Both the position numbers and the translations under genes were made by a program. The notes under the pieces were generated by a model that did no database searches, was not told the DNA's origin, and worked only from the letters and a program-made list of their open reading frames with translations. A stretch of 64,000 nucleotides of DNA. Source: Candidatus Sumerlaea chitinivorans (GTDB lineage: Bacteria; Sumerlaeota; Sumerlaeia; Sumerlaeales; Sumerlaeaceae). Location: positions 2,554,572 through 2,618,571 of the forward strand of contig CP030759.1 in assembly GCA_003290465.1 (NCBI GenBank), given 5' to 3'. Positions 47,876-56,299 of the stretch are shown here, piece by piece (position 1 is the stretch's first letter; each line of letters begins with the position of its first letter).

Positions 47876-49012
47876 ATGGCCGACGTTCGCCTCGAGCACG
47901 TATCGAAAATCTTCCCCGGCGGAGTCCGGGCGGTCGACAACGTAAATCTGCACATCAAGGACAAAGAGTTTCTTGTCCTTGTTGGACCGTCCGGCTGCGG
48001 GAAGTCCACCACCTTGCGCATGATCGCCGGTCTTGAGGAAATCTCTGAGGGCAACATCTACATTGGCGATCGCCTCGTCAACGACGTGCCCCCGAAAGAC
48101 CGCGACATTGCCATGGTCTTCCAGAACTATGCGCTCTATCCCCATATGACGGTGGAGGAGAACTTAGAGTTCGGTCTCAAATTACGCAAGGTTCCGAGGG
48201 AAGAACGCAAGCGCCGCGTGCGCGAGGCGGCCGAGATTCTGGACATCGTCCACCTGCTTGACCGCAAACCCAAGGCGTTGTCGGGCGGCCAGCGCCAGCG
48301 TGTGGCTGTCGGGCGCGCGATCGTTCGCCAACCCAAGGTGTTCCTCTTCGACGAGCCACTCTCCAACCTCGACGCGAAATTGCGCGTCCAGATGCGCACC
48401 GAAATCTCGAAGCTCCACATGCGGCTTCAGGCCACGATGATCTACGTCACCCACGACCAAGTCGAGGCTATGACGATGGGCGATCGCATCGTGGTCATGA
48501 AGGATGGCGTCGTGCAACAAGTGGATGACCCCATCTCGCTGTACGATCATCCGATCAATCGCTTCGTTGCTGGCTTCATCGGCAGCCCGCCAATGAACTT
48601 CATGGAAGGGACCTTGGTGGAGGATAACGGCCTCGTCTTCAATGAGGGAATGATTCAAGTCCGGATCCCCGAGAAATACTACGAAGCGCTCAAACCCTAC
48701 GCCGGCAAACGCGTGATTTTTGGAATCCGACCGGAAGATATTTACGACCCAAGCTACGGCACCGAACTTCCCAACAAGCAAGAAGTCACCGCGACGGTCG
48801 AGGTGATTGAGCCCATGGGAAGTGAGATCTACCTCTACCTCACGACCGGCAAGACGCCTTTTGTTGCGCGCGTCGAGCCGCACGTTAAGGCCGAGGTTGA
48901 GGAGAAGCGCAAACTCTACTTCAACATGGATAAGGCGCATTTCTTCGACGTCGAAACGGAGAAGAGCATCCTCTACCGCGAGCAGCGGGAGTTAGCAGAA
49001 ACCACGGCCTAA
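47876..49012 (+). CDS. ugpC: ABC transporter ATPase, UgpC/MsmK/MalK type
   Basis: A 378-residue ATPase that energises carbohydrate or glycerol-3-phosphate importers. Walker A GPSGCGKST is at 37-45, signature LSGGQ at 135-139, and Walker B FLFDEP ends near 161. FVAGFIGSPPMNFMEG and GIRPEDIYD mark the C-terminal regulatory (OB-type) domain. No permeases or binding protein are next to it, so it probably serves several importers, as MsmK-type ATPases do. GGAG lies upstream of ATG 47876. Confidence 0.93.
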   Translation: MADVRLEHVSKIFPGGVRAVDNVNLHIKDKEFLVLVGPSGCGKSTTLRMIAGLEEISEGNIYIGDRLVNDVPPKDRDIAMVFQNYALYPHMTVEENLEFGLKLRKVPREERKRRVREAAEILDIVHLLDRKPKALSGGQRQRVAVGRAIVRQPKVFLFDEPLSNLDAKLRVQMRTEISKLHMRLQATMIYVTHDQVEAMTMGDRIVVMKDGVVQQVDDPISLYDHPINRFVAGFIGSPPMNFMEGTLVEDNGLVFNEGMIQVRIPEKYYEALKPYAGKRVIFGIRPEDIYDPSYGTELPNKQEVTATVEVIEPMGSEIYLYLTTGKTPFVARVEPHVKAEVEEKRKLYFNMDKAHFFDVETEKSILYREQRELAETTA

Positions 49013-49293
49013 CTGCGGCCTCTTCACACCACGAGTTGGGAAGCGGCATCCCCACGCGTGTGCCTTCGTCCTATGTCTTCAAGATTGTCTGGGATTCACT
49101 GTGTCTAAAAAGTGTGTCTCGGTCCGTCCAAGCCACTCGCGCAGGCGCGATGGGCGCCAAGACGTTGTTTTGTGTCACCTTCGCCGATGAAACTGACTCG
49201 TGCTCGCTGCGGTTGTGGTGATGGTGGAACACTTCAGCGCAAGCTCGCGCCCAGCGGCTTTAGGAAATTGCTCTGGCTGCCAAGCCGCCGCGC

Positions 49294-50709
49294 TCAGCCA
49301 AGTCGCGAACGCACAAAAATAAAGTAGGCGGCAAGCAGCGCACTCATCGCCCACATGAGCGGCCGGACCTCTCTGCCGCGCCCACTCGCTGCCTTGATGA
49401 GGGGATACGCAATGAAACCCAGCGCAAGACCATCCGAAATGGAATAGCTGAGGGGAATCCCCAGAATCACTAAGAAAGCCGGGATCGCCTCGCTCGGCTC
49501 ATCCCAGTCGAGCTTCGTGATATTGCGCATCATCATCGCCCCAACAAGCACCAGAGCCGACGCGGTGATGGGGGGATAGCTCCCTACCATTTCGACAATA
49601 GGCGAGAAAAAGAGCGCGAGCAGAAACAATACGCCCGTCGCAACAGCCGTCAATCCTGTCCGCCCACCGTAGAGAATCCCCGTCGAGCTTTCAATGTAAG
49701 CCGTCACCGTACTCGTGCCGAGCAGCGAGCCAACCAGCGAGCTGGCCGCATCCGTGGAAAACGCACGCCCCGCACGCACCAATTTGCCTTCCCGCACGAG
49801 CCCTGCAAGCTCGCCAACACCGATCAGCGTCCCCATCGTATCGAAAACGGCCATGTAGAGGAAGATCAGCATAAAGGGGAGCAAGTGCGGTTGTAGCGCG
49901 CTTACCACATCTAACTTAAGAAACGTCGGAGCCAAGGACGGCGGTGCCGACACAACGCCGTTTGCAATGCGGAACTGTTTGGCAAGCATCGAGTCGCGTA
50001 CAATAGGAGAATCCCATACCGCTGGCCCCAGCCTCGGAAGACCGATCTTAAGCGCAACGGCCATAAGAGTCGCGGCCGCAATCCCCACGAGAATTGCTCC
50101 GCGAAAGCGGCGCGCCTGTAAGATCGCCGCCACAAGAAAACCTGTGAAGAAGACTACCAAATCGGGCGATCCCAAGGTATGATTCAGCTTTACCGCTGTC
50201 CCAGGATCCTTCAAAATGACGCCAGCATTTTGCAAACCGATGAACGCAATGAAGAGCCCAATCCCCACGCTGATGGCGTGCTTCATGGATGTGCTCACCG
50301 CTTCAAACAGACTCTCACGCACACCCGCAAGGGACAGGACAAGGAAACACAGCCCCGACAGGAACACCATCCCCAACGCCACCCGCCAAGGCTCCGCGTA
50401 GCCTGCAGCAGCAACTGCGGGAATTGCGGAGAACACGAAAAAGAAGTTCTCACCCATACCCGGCGCCAGCGCGACCGGATAGCGCGCGTAAAGTCCCATC
50501 AGGCACGAAAACAGCGCGGCACTCAAACACGTGGCCACCATTACCGAGCCAAAATCCATTCCTGTGGGACGCCCAAACATGTGACCTGAGAGAACCGCAG
50601 GCTGAACAAAAATGATGTACGCCATGGTCAAGAACGTGATAAGGCCAGCGGTCAGTTCCCGGCGTACCGTTGTGCCATGTGCCTGAAGTTGAAAGATTCG
50701 CTCCAGCAT
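49294..50709 (-). CDS. NCS2-family purine (guanine/hypoxanthine-type) permease
   Basis: A 471-residue membrane protein with about 12-13 hydrophobic segments. TVRRELTAGLITFLTMAYI at the N-terminus, PVALAPGMGENFFFVF (segment 3) and the FDTMGTLIGVGELAG block are typical of AzgA-type NCS2 transporters. LLGTSTVTAYIESSTGI is the other family block. They take up guanine, hypoxanthine or adenine by proton symport; the exact base cannot be read from sequence. AAGGGGAAGG precedes the ATG. No purine riboswitch core is visible upstream. Confidence 0.93.
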   Translation of the reverse strand: MLERIFQLQAHGTTVRRELTAGLITFLTMAYIIFVQPAVLSGHMFGRPTGMDFGSVMVATCLSAALFSCLMGLYARYPVALAPGMGENFFFVFSAIPAVAAAGYAEPWRVALGMVFLSGLCFLVLSLAGVRESLFEAVSTSMKHAISVGIGLFIAFIGLQNAGVILKDPGTAVKLNHTLGSPDLVVFFTGFLVAAILQARRFRGAILVGIAAATLMAVALKIGLPRLGPAVWDSPIVRDSMLAKQFRIANGVVSAPPSLAPTFLKLDVVSALQPHLLPFMLIFLYMAVFDTMGTLIGVGELAGLVREGKLVRAGRAFSTDAASSLVGSLLGTSTVTAYIESSTGILYGGRTGLTAVATGVLFLLALFFSPIVEMVGSYPPITASALVLVGAMMMRNITKLDWDEPSEAIPAFLVILGIPLSYSISDGLALGFIAYPLIKAASGRGREVRPLMWAMSALLAAYFIFVRSRLG

Positions 50710-50966
50710 ACCTTCCCCTTTCCTGGAGACTCAAGCGCACCCATGCTCAGAGAACGGCCGCTTCGCGCAGCCCTACTCTGTGGCCCGAACATCTCCAGTC
50801 AGCACTCTGAGAGCATTGTGAAAGCACACGCAAGCTCAGAATCAGGAAGTCCTTGCCTTCGCGGAAATAAATTTTGCGCTCAGAGTTCGCCCGCGGCTCG
50901 TCGCCCCTCAGTTTTGAGCTCGATAAAGGGATGCGTCGGCGAAATCCGCCCGTCCCCCAACGCTGT

Positions 50967-52133
50967 TCATCGCATGGGGTTATTCTCGAAGAACTCGATC
51001 ACCGTTTCAGCCACCGTCCGCACCTGCTGGCGCGTCAGCCCCGGCCACACCGGCAGCGATAGGCACCGCCGAGCACATTCCTCTGCCACAGGGAACGCAC
51101 CTTCCGCGTAGCCCAAAAATTCAAGCGCCGGCATCCGATGGAGGGGCAGAGGATAGTAGATAGCCGAGCCAATTCTTTTCTCGGTGAGGAATGCCCGCAG
51201 GCGATCCCGATCCCCCATCTTAATCGTGTAAAGGTTAAACGTATGCGTGAAATCCTCCGCTACCTGCGGCAACTCAAGATCCACCGGCTGATCAATTGCA
51301 GCCGCTTGCGCCTTGTACTCCTCAAAGATCCGATTGTAGAGGCGGGCATTTTCAATCCGATCGAGGATGGAGTCATCCAAATCCTCAAGCTTATGCTGGA
51401 GGTAGAGCGCTTGGATGGTATCCAAGCGGCTATTGTACCCGATGCATACAAACGCTCCGCTGGGGGTGCGTCCGTGATCGCGGAATTGGCGGATCCGCTC
51501 CGCCAGCTCATCGTCGTTGGTGGTGATCATGCCCGCATCACCCGCCGCACCAATGTTTTTCGTCGGGTAAAAGCTGAACGCCCCAAACGTCCCCAAAGCG
51601 CCCAGTCGCTTCCCCTTGTAAGTCGCCCCACACGCTTGGGCAACATCCTCGATCACCGGCAGATGGTGGCGCGCTGCAATCTCAAGGATCGGGTCCATGT
51701 CGCAGGCCTGTCCAAAAAGATGAACCGGGATGATCGCCTTCGTGCGCGGTGTGATCGCAGCCTCGATGGCTGCTGGGTCGACATTGAAAGTGTCGGGTTG
51801 AACATCCACCAGTACGGGACGGGCCCCAAGCCGTACCACCACATCCGCTGTCGCGATGAACCCAAAAGCGGGCAATATCACCTCATCGCCAGCCCGCACC
51901 CCCACAGCATCCAAAGCTAAGAGCAGGGCATCCGTTCCCGAGTTGACCCCCAAAGCATGTTTCACGCCAATATATCGTGCGAAGGCCTCTTCGAACTCTG
52001 CTGCCCGTTTCGAACTCGCTCCGATGAAATCACATGTCTCAAACAGTTCTCGGAGCTCCCCAAAATACCGATTCAAAAAATCTTTATGGGTGCTGGGCAG
52101 GTCGATAAATGGTATCATCGTCTTCGTCTTCAT
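50967..52133 (-). CDS. DegT/DnrJ/EryC1/StrS-family sugar aminotransferase
   Basis: A 388-residue PLP-dependent enzyme that usually aminates a keto-nucleotide sugar. The Schiff-base lysine is K192 in FSFYPTKNIGAAGDAG. GVNSGTDALLLAL (about 62-74), GDEVILPAFGFIATA (82-96) and VIEDVAQACGATYKGKRLG complete the active site. No other nucleotide-sugar gene is adjacent, so the product sugar is unknown; cell-surface glycan is likely. It is transcribed toward the NCS2 permease gene, with a 257-bp spacer. Confidence 0.94.
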   Translation of the reverse strand: MKTKTMIPFIDLPSTHKDFLNRYFGELRELFETCDFIGASSKRAAEFEEAFARYIGVKHALGVNSGTDALLLALDAVGVRAGDEVILPAFGFIATADVVVRLGARPVLVDVQPDTFNVDPAAIEAAITPRTKAIIPVHLFGQACDMDPILEIAARHHLPVIEDVAQACGATYKGKRLGALGTFGAFSFYPTKNIGAAGDAGMITTNDDELAERIRQFRDHGRTPSGAFVCIGYNSRLDTIQALYLQHKLEDLDDSILDRIENARLYNRIFEEYKAQAAAIDQPVDLELPQVAEDFTHTFNLYTIKMGDRDRLRAFLTEKRIGSAIYYPLPLHRMPALEFLGYAEGAFPVAEECARRCLSLPVWPGLTRQQVRTVAETVIEFFENNPMR

Positions 52134-52351
52134 CCCTTATCGTGGGTTCTCGTTATTGGTAAACCGTTTTCACTCACCGAAGCCATACCGTTTGTGTGGT
52201 TGAAAAAGTGTGTCAAACCTCAAATTGCAATCGCGATCGGCGGCAGGGTCCTTGTCGCTTTTTTGTGGAGGCTACGCCGGTGCTCTACTTTTTTCAATTG
52301 CCCCGGCCATGACAATGGCATCCAATAATTGGTAGGACAACGGGTGAGATC

Positions 52352-53824
52352 GTGAATTTACTGCTCCTGCTCATTATCTTTGTATTGGCGGCATGGGTCT
52401 ACCGCCTACGCGAACGCGAAGAGAGCTTGCGTGCGCTTATCGATAAGCATCAGCGCGAGCGCAAAGCCATTTTTCTTTTCCTAAACCGCCTTGGAGAGCG
52501 ACTCACCACCTCGAATATCGCCCTCGAGCCCGCGTTGGAAATCATCACGGAGTTTATTGTAGAAGCAACGAATGCCGAAGCGGGTGCCGCATTTTTAATC
52601 GAACCGCAAGAGCAAGTCCTCTCCGCCAAGGTCGTGAAAGGCATGTTTCCTCCTCTCATGCCGACCACCGACTACGTCCTCACAAAGCAGAAGTATTTGG
52701 CCGAGCGCGTCAAACGCGAGAAAATCCCGATCGGGCAAAGCGTCATAGGCGAAGCGGCCAAGGAAGGTATCCCCATTCTCATCGGGGACGCGAGTACAGA
52801 TCCACGAGTGCCAAAAACCGCGTTCGATTACCTAACCATAAAATCGATCATGGTGGCGCCGCTCAGAGCCCGTGGACAAATCAGCGGCGTGTTGGCAGTG
52901 GTGAACAAGCGAGATGGTAGCGCTTTCACCGAAGAGGACATGGACCTCCTCATCTCCCTTGCCGACCAAGCAGCCTCGACCGTGCAACTCGTCAAACTCT
53001 ATGACGAGTTTGCCAAGAAACAGCGCATTGAACAGGAGCTCCGTGTGGCTCACGACTTCCAGCAAATGCTCCTGCCGCGCGAGTGCCCCAGCGTGCCGGG
53101 CTTTGAGATTGCAGCCTTCTCGAAGCCGGCGCAAGAGGTTGGCGGCGACTACTATGATTTCTTCTTCGTGGATGAAGCCAAACGGTATTTAGGCATGGTC
53201 ATTGCCGACGTCTCAGGGAAGGGCATTCCCGGAGCCCTCATCATGTCCATGGTGCGTAGCACGCTGCGCGCGGAGGCCCGCACCAGCCTCTCGCCCCGAG
53301 AGGTATTACTCCGAGCCAACGAACTCGCCTATACCGACACAAAAGAGAACGTGTTCATCACCATGACCTACGGCATCCTCGATACTCGCACCCGGACCTT
53401 CCGATTTGCCCGAGCCGGACACGAACCGTTGGTCACCCTGAAACAGGATAGTGAATCTGTGCGCCTGACCAGCCCCGAAGGGATTGCATTGGGCATGGTC
53501 GACAATAACATCTTTTCCATCATCGAGGAAGCCACCCTTCAGCTGGAGGAAGGCGACCTCGCTGTGCTCTACACCGATGGCGTGGTGGAGGCCATGAATG
53601 AGGAAAAGAATGAGTACGGCAAACAACGATTCTTTGATTTAGTAGTGGCGAATCGCCAGCTTTCGCCTCATGAATTAATCGAGAAAACGCTAAGCGATAT
53701 CGAAGCATTTACGCGGGGCTATCCTCAACACGACGATATCACGCTGGTGGCTTTCAAAGTGTTGGCTCCAGCAGCGACCGTTCACTTACCTGCGGACCAG
53801 TCCCAGCGTGCAGCAAATTCCTAA
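52352..53824 (+). CDS. GAF-PP2C (SpoIIE/RsbU-type) serine phosphatase
   Basis: A 490-residue membrane-anchored phosphatase. An N-terminal hydrophobic anchor (1-16), a short coiled coil, a GAF domain (about 55-215) and a PP2C-like domain (about 245-470) are visible. The PP2C motifs are QEVGGDYYDFF, ADVSGKGIPGAL, ARAGHEP, LYTDGVVEAMN and HDDITLV. In partner-switching systems this enzyme dephosphorylates the STAS antagonist encoded next. The start is GTG 52352. It is first in a same-strand cluster of signalling genes. Confidence 0.92.
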   Translation: MNLLLLLIIFVLAAWVYRLREREESLRALIDKHQRERKAIFLFLNRLGERLTTSNIALEPALEIITEFIVEATNAEAGAAFLIEPQEQVLSAKVVKGMFPPLMPTTDYVLTKQKYLAERVKREKIPIGQSVIGEAAKEGIPILIGDASTDPRVPKTAFDYLTIKSIMVAPLRARGQISGVLAVVNKRDGSAFTEEDMDLLISLADQAASTVQLVKLYDEFAKKQRIEQELRVAHDFQQMLLPRECPSVPGFEIAAFSKPAQEVGGDYYDFFFVDEAKRYLGMVIADVSGKGIPGALIMSMVRSTLRAEARTSLSPREVLLRANELAYTDTKENVFITMTYGILDTRTRTFRFARAGHEPLVTLKQDSESVRLTSPEGIALGMVDNNIFSIIEEATLQLEEGDLAVLYTDGVVEAMNEEKNEYGKQRFFDLVVANRQLSPHELIEKTLSDIEAFTRGYPQHDDITLVAFKVLAPAATVHLPADQSQRAANS

Positions 53825-53855
53825 TTTACACGGTGAGGACGAGAGAAGAAGAAGA

Positions 53856-54245
53856 ATGAAAGCATTTACGTTCGAACAACGCGAAATCAAAGTCGGCGAA
53901 TATGGCTGCACATGCTTTGCTCTTCAGGGCTACATTGATGCTCACACCGTGATTGAATTTGATAAAGCGGTGAATGAGGCCATAGACGGCGGCGCGCTGC
54001 GCATGATGCTCGATATCCAAGGGCTAAGTTATATCTCAAGCGCCGGAATTGGCGCAATGATGGCCCTCGCTCGCCGCTTGGCCCAAAGGGGTGGGGACCT
54101 TGTGCTCGTCAGCCCAACCCCAAAAGTGCATGCCATCTTAGAGGGCCTTGGGTTTACAAAAATCTTCAAGATTGCGTGGAACGAACAAGAAGCCCTCGAG
54201 CAACTTAAACTGGTTGGCCCAAACAAAGACGATGCAAAACCATGA
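53856..54245 (+). CDS. STAS-domain anti-sigma-factor antagonist (RsbV/SpoIIAA-like)
   Basis: A 129-residue STAS protein. MLDIQGLSYISSAGIGAMMALARR (residues 50-73, split here for reference) carries the phosphorylatable Ser, most likely S62 in the S-x-G-I-G site. LVSPTPKVHAILEGLGF is the usual second half. When dephosphorylated it would bind the RsbW-like kinase that follows and free its target. ATG 53856 lies after a purine-rich stretch; an upstream GTG at 53808 overlaps the phosphatase and is unlikely. Confidence 0.92.
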   Translation: MKAFTFEQREIKVGEYGCTCFALQGYIDAHTVIEFDKAVNEAIDGGALRMMLDIQGLSYISSAGIGAMMALARRLAQRGGDLVLVSPTPKVHAILEGLGFTKIFKIAWNEQEALEQLKLVGPNKDDAKP

Positions 54246-54712
54246 TGCAGGAAGCGCCACATACACTCACCCCCCAAATCGAGATTTCGTGCAAGATCGA
54301 CAGCTCGATGTTGGGATTGCTGCGCGATATCATTACAGCGATCGCCCGGCACTTGGGGTTTTCTGAGCAAGAAGCTTCCGAGATTGAGATTTGTGTGGAC
54401 GAAGCCTGCGCAAACGCTCTTGAGCATGCGTATAAACAATCCGGCACCACGAACACGGCCGAGCGTACCAAAGAACTCTGTATAGAGATTCTATATCGCA
54501 ATAACGCACTTGTGGTGCGCGTGAGCGACCGTGGCCATGGTTCCGGCCAAATCCAAGCCCGCTTCTCCACCATTCAAGAATACGCTTCCCCCGAACGTTC
54601 CGAGTATCGTGGCCTCGGCCTCTACCTGATGCAAAAGTTCATGGACGAAGTAAGAATCCAGTCTGAGCCCGGGAAGGGCACCACTGTGGAAATGATCAAG
54701 ATCCGGAAATGA
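54242..54712 (+). CDS. RsbW/SpoIIAB-like serine kinase (anti-sigma factor type)
   Basis: A 156-residue HATPase_c protein. The N-box is VDEACANALEHAY (about 54-66) and the G1/G2 boxes are VSDRGHGSGQI (about 93-103) and YRGLGLYLMQKFMDEV (about 122-137). Overlaps the STAS gene by ATGA and the histidine kinase gene by ATGA, so the three are translationally coupled. It is predicted to phosphorylate the STAS protein. Its sigma-factor or other target is not encoded nearby. Confidence 0.92.
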   Translation: MMQEAPHTLTPQIEISCKIDSSMLGLLRDIITAIARHLGFSEQEASEIEICVDEACANALEHAYKQSGTTNTAERTKELCIEILYRNNALVVRVSDRGHGSGQIQARFSTIQEYASPERSEYRGLGLYLMQKFMDEVRIQSEPGKGTTVEMIKIRK

Positions 54713-56178
54713 ACGCCGCCAGCAAACGGACGATACCACCACGATACCTCCAAGAGCTCACGCTCCAAGAGCAAGTCCACGTCGCGCTGGGAAGTGCCAC
54801 CACTCTTGAGGAGTTTTACCTCATCTTGGGGTGTGTCCTCGTTGACCCGAATATCCTTGCCTTTTCTCGGGCGTTTATCCTTTGCTATGATTCTGTTACC
54901 CAGACGTACACAGGTCGGCTGGCTGTCGGTGCTCTTTCGCGCAAAGAACACGAGCGGATGCGCGCCGAGATCGCTGAAGAGGACCGGCGCCTTTTCGAGC
55001 AAATAGCTGCCGCCCAAGCCGCGAACGCGGAACCTCGAATCCTCCAGCAGCTCTACAACTTACGTTTCCACTCGCTTTGGATCCATCTCATGCAGGAGCA
55101 GGAAGGATCTGTTGGCCTTAACCAAGCCTTCCAGCAAGTCACCCTCCATGAAAACGAACTGCCAGACAATCACCTTGTGCGCCTTGCGGCTCAGTGGGGG
55201 CGCGCTCAAATCGTCCAGCGCGATTCTGTGGACACCCAAGGTTTAAACGAATTCCTGCGTTTCCCACTTTTGGCAGGCCATGTGGTGACAAAACGCGGCC
55301 TTCACGCGGTCGTTTTTGCAGACCGCGCATTCGAGAAGAAGCCCATCAACTCGCTCGCCCAATATCACTTCCAATGGCTCCTGAATCACGCCTCCGTCAC
55401 GCTGGATAACGTCGAGCTGCTCGAAGAGCTCCGACAAAGCTCCGAACGACTGAAAGAGGTGGATCGCATCAAGACCAATTTCCTTTCCATCGTTTCACAT
55501 GAGCTTAGGACGCCTCTGACCGCAATCCTCGGGTTTGTGCAAATTCTACGCGACAAGCAAGTCGGGCCACTCACCCCATTCCAAGAGGACCTCCTAAACC
55601 GCGTCGCCCAGCAGTCGGCGCACTTGGCAAGCCTTGTGCACGATATCCTCGAAGTCGCTGAAGTTGAAGCTGGAGGCATGCTTCAGGTCGAACTCACTGC
55701 CGTTGACCCACTCACCGTGGTCATGCACACCACAACCCGCGTCGAAGAGCGTCGCAAATCCAAAGGCGTCGTCATTGAGACCTTGGTGGAGGAGGCCATC
55801 CCGTTCATCCGGACTGACCCCAACGCCCTTGAGCGGATCCTCTACCATCTACTCGACAACGCAATCAAGTTCAGCCCCACGAATGGCCGCGTGCGCATCT
55901 ATTTCCGACAGCACGACGGCCAACTCCACATAACCATCGAGGACAATGGCATCGGCATCTCGCCAGAAAACCTGCGAAAGATTTTCGATTATTTCTATCA
56001 GGTAGATTTTCGTCTCGAGCGTGCCTACGGCGGCATGGGGCTCGGCCTCACCATTGTGAAGTTGTTACTCGATGCAACCGGCGGACAAATCCGTGTCGAG
56101 TCCGCCGTAGGCTCAGGATCCCGCTTCACCGTTTCTTTCCCCATTGTGGAGTCCCCCGCACTCAATCCAGAAATATAG
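54709..56178 (+). CDS. Sensor histidine kinase coupled to partner-switching genes
   Basis: A 489-residue cytoplasmic kinase without membrane segments. The N-terminal sensory part (about 1-235) is GAF-like. A coiled coil leads to HisKA with phospho-acceptor H264 in FLSIVSHELRTPL. HATPase_c motifs follow: N-box DNAIKFSPT, G1 EDNGIGI, and GGMGLGLTIVK. The start overlaps the RsbW-like gene by ATGA. No response regulator follows; the double-receiver protein at 1591 is far away. It probably feeds another signal into the same switch. Confidence 0.92.
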   Translation: MNAASKRTIPPRYLQELTLQEQVHVALGSATTLEEFYLILGCVLVDPNILAFSRAFILCYDSVTQTYTGRLAVGALSRKEHERMRAEIAEEDRRLFEQIAAAQAANAEPRILQQLYNLRFHSLWIHLMQEQEGSVGLNQAFQQVTLHENELPDNHLVRLAAQWGRAQIVQRDSVDTQGLNEFLRFPLLAGHVVTKRGLHAVVFADRAFEKKPINSLAQYHFQWLLNHASVTLDNVELLEELRQSSERLKEVDRIKTNFLSIVSHELRTPLTAILGFVQILRDKQVGPLTPFQEDLLNRVAQQSAHLASLVHDILEVAEVEAGGMLQVELTAVDPLTVVMHTTTRVEERRKSKGVVIETLVEEAIPFIRTDPNALERILYHLLDNAIKFSPTNGRVRIYFRQHDGQLHITIEDNGIGISPENLRKIFDYFYQVDFRLERAYGGMGLGLTIVKLLLDATGGQIRVESAVGSGSRFTVSFPIVESPALNPEI

Positions 56179-56299
56179 TCCCCCTCGCAGCGCCTACCGA
56201 CTGTAGGAAGACCGTTGGTCGAGGTCTCTCCCGAAATCACCTTTTTCTTCACTTGCACCTCCCCCTTTCTCCGCTATCATGACTTAGTGGTAGGAGCCA

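Noticed and set aside
50710-50966. Purine riboswitch before the NCS2 permease
   Set aside because: The conserved loop and junction bases are not visible.
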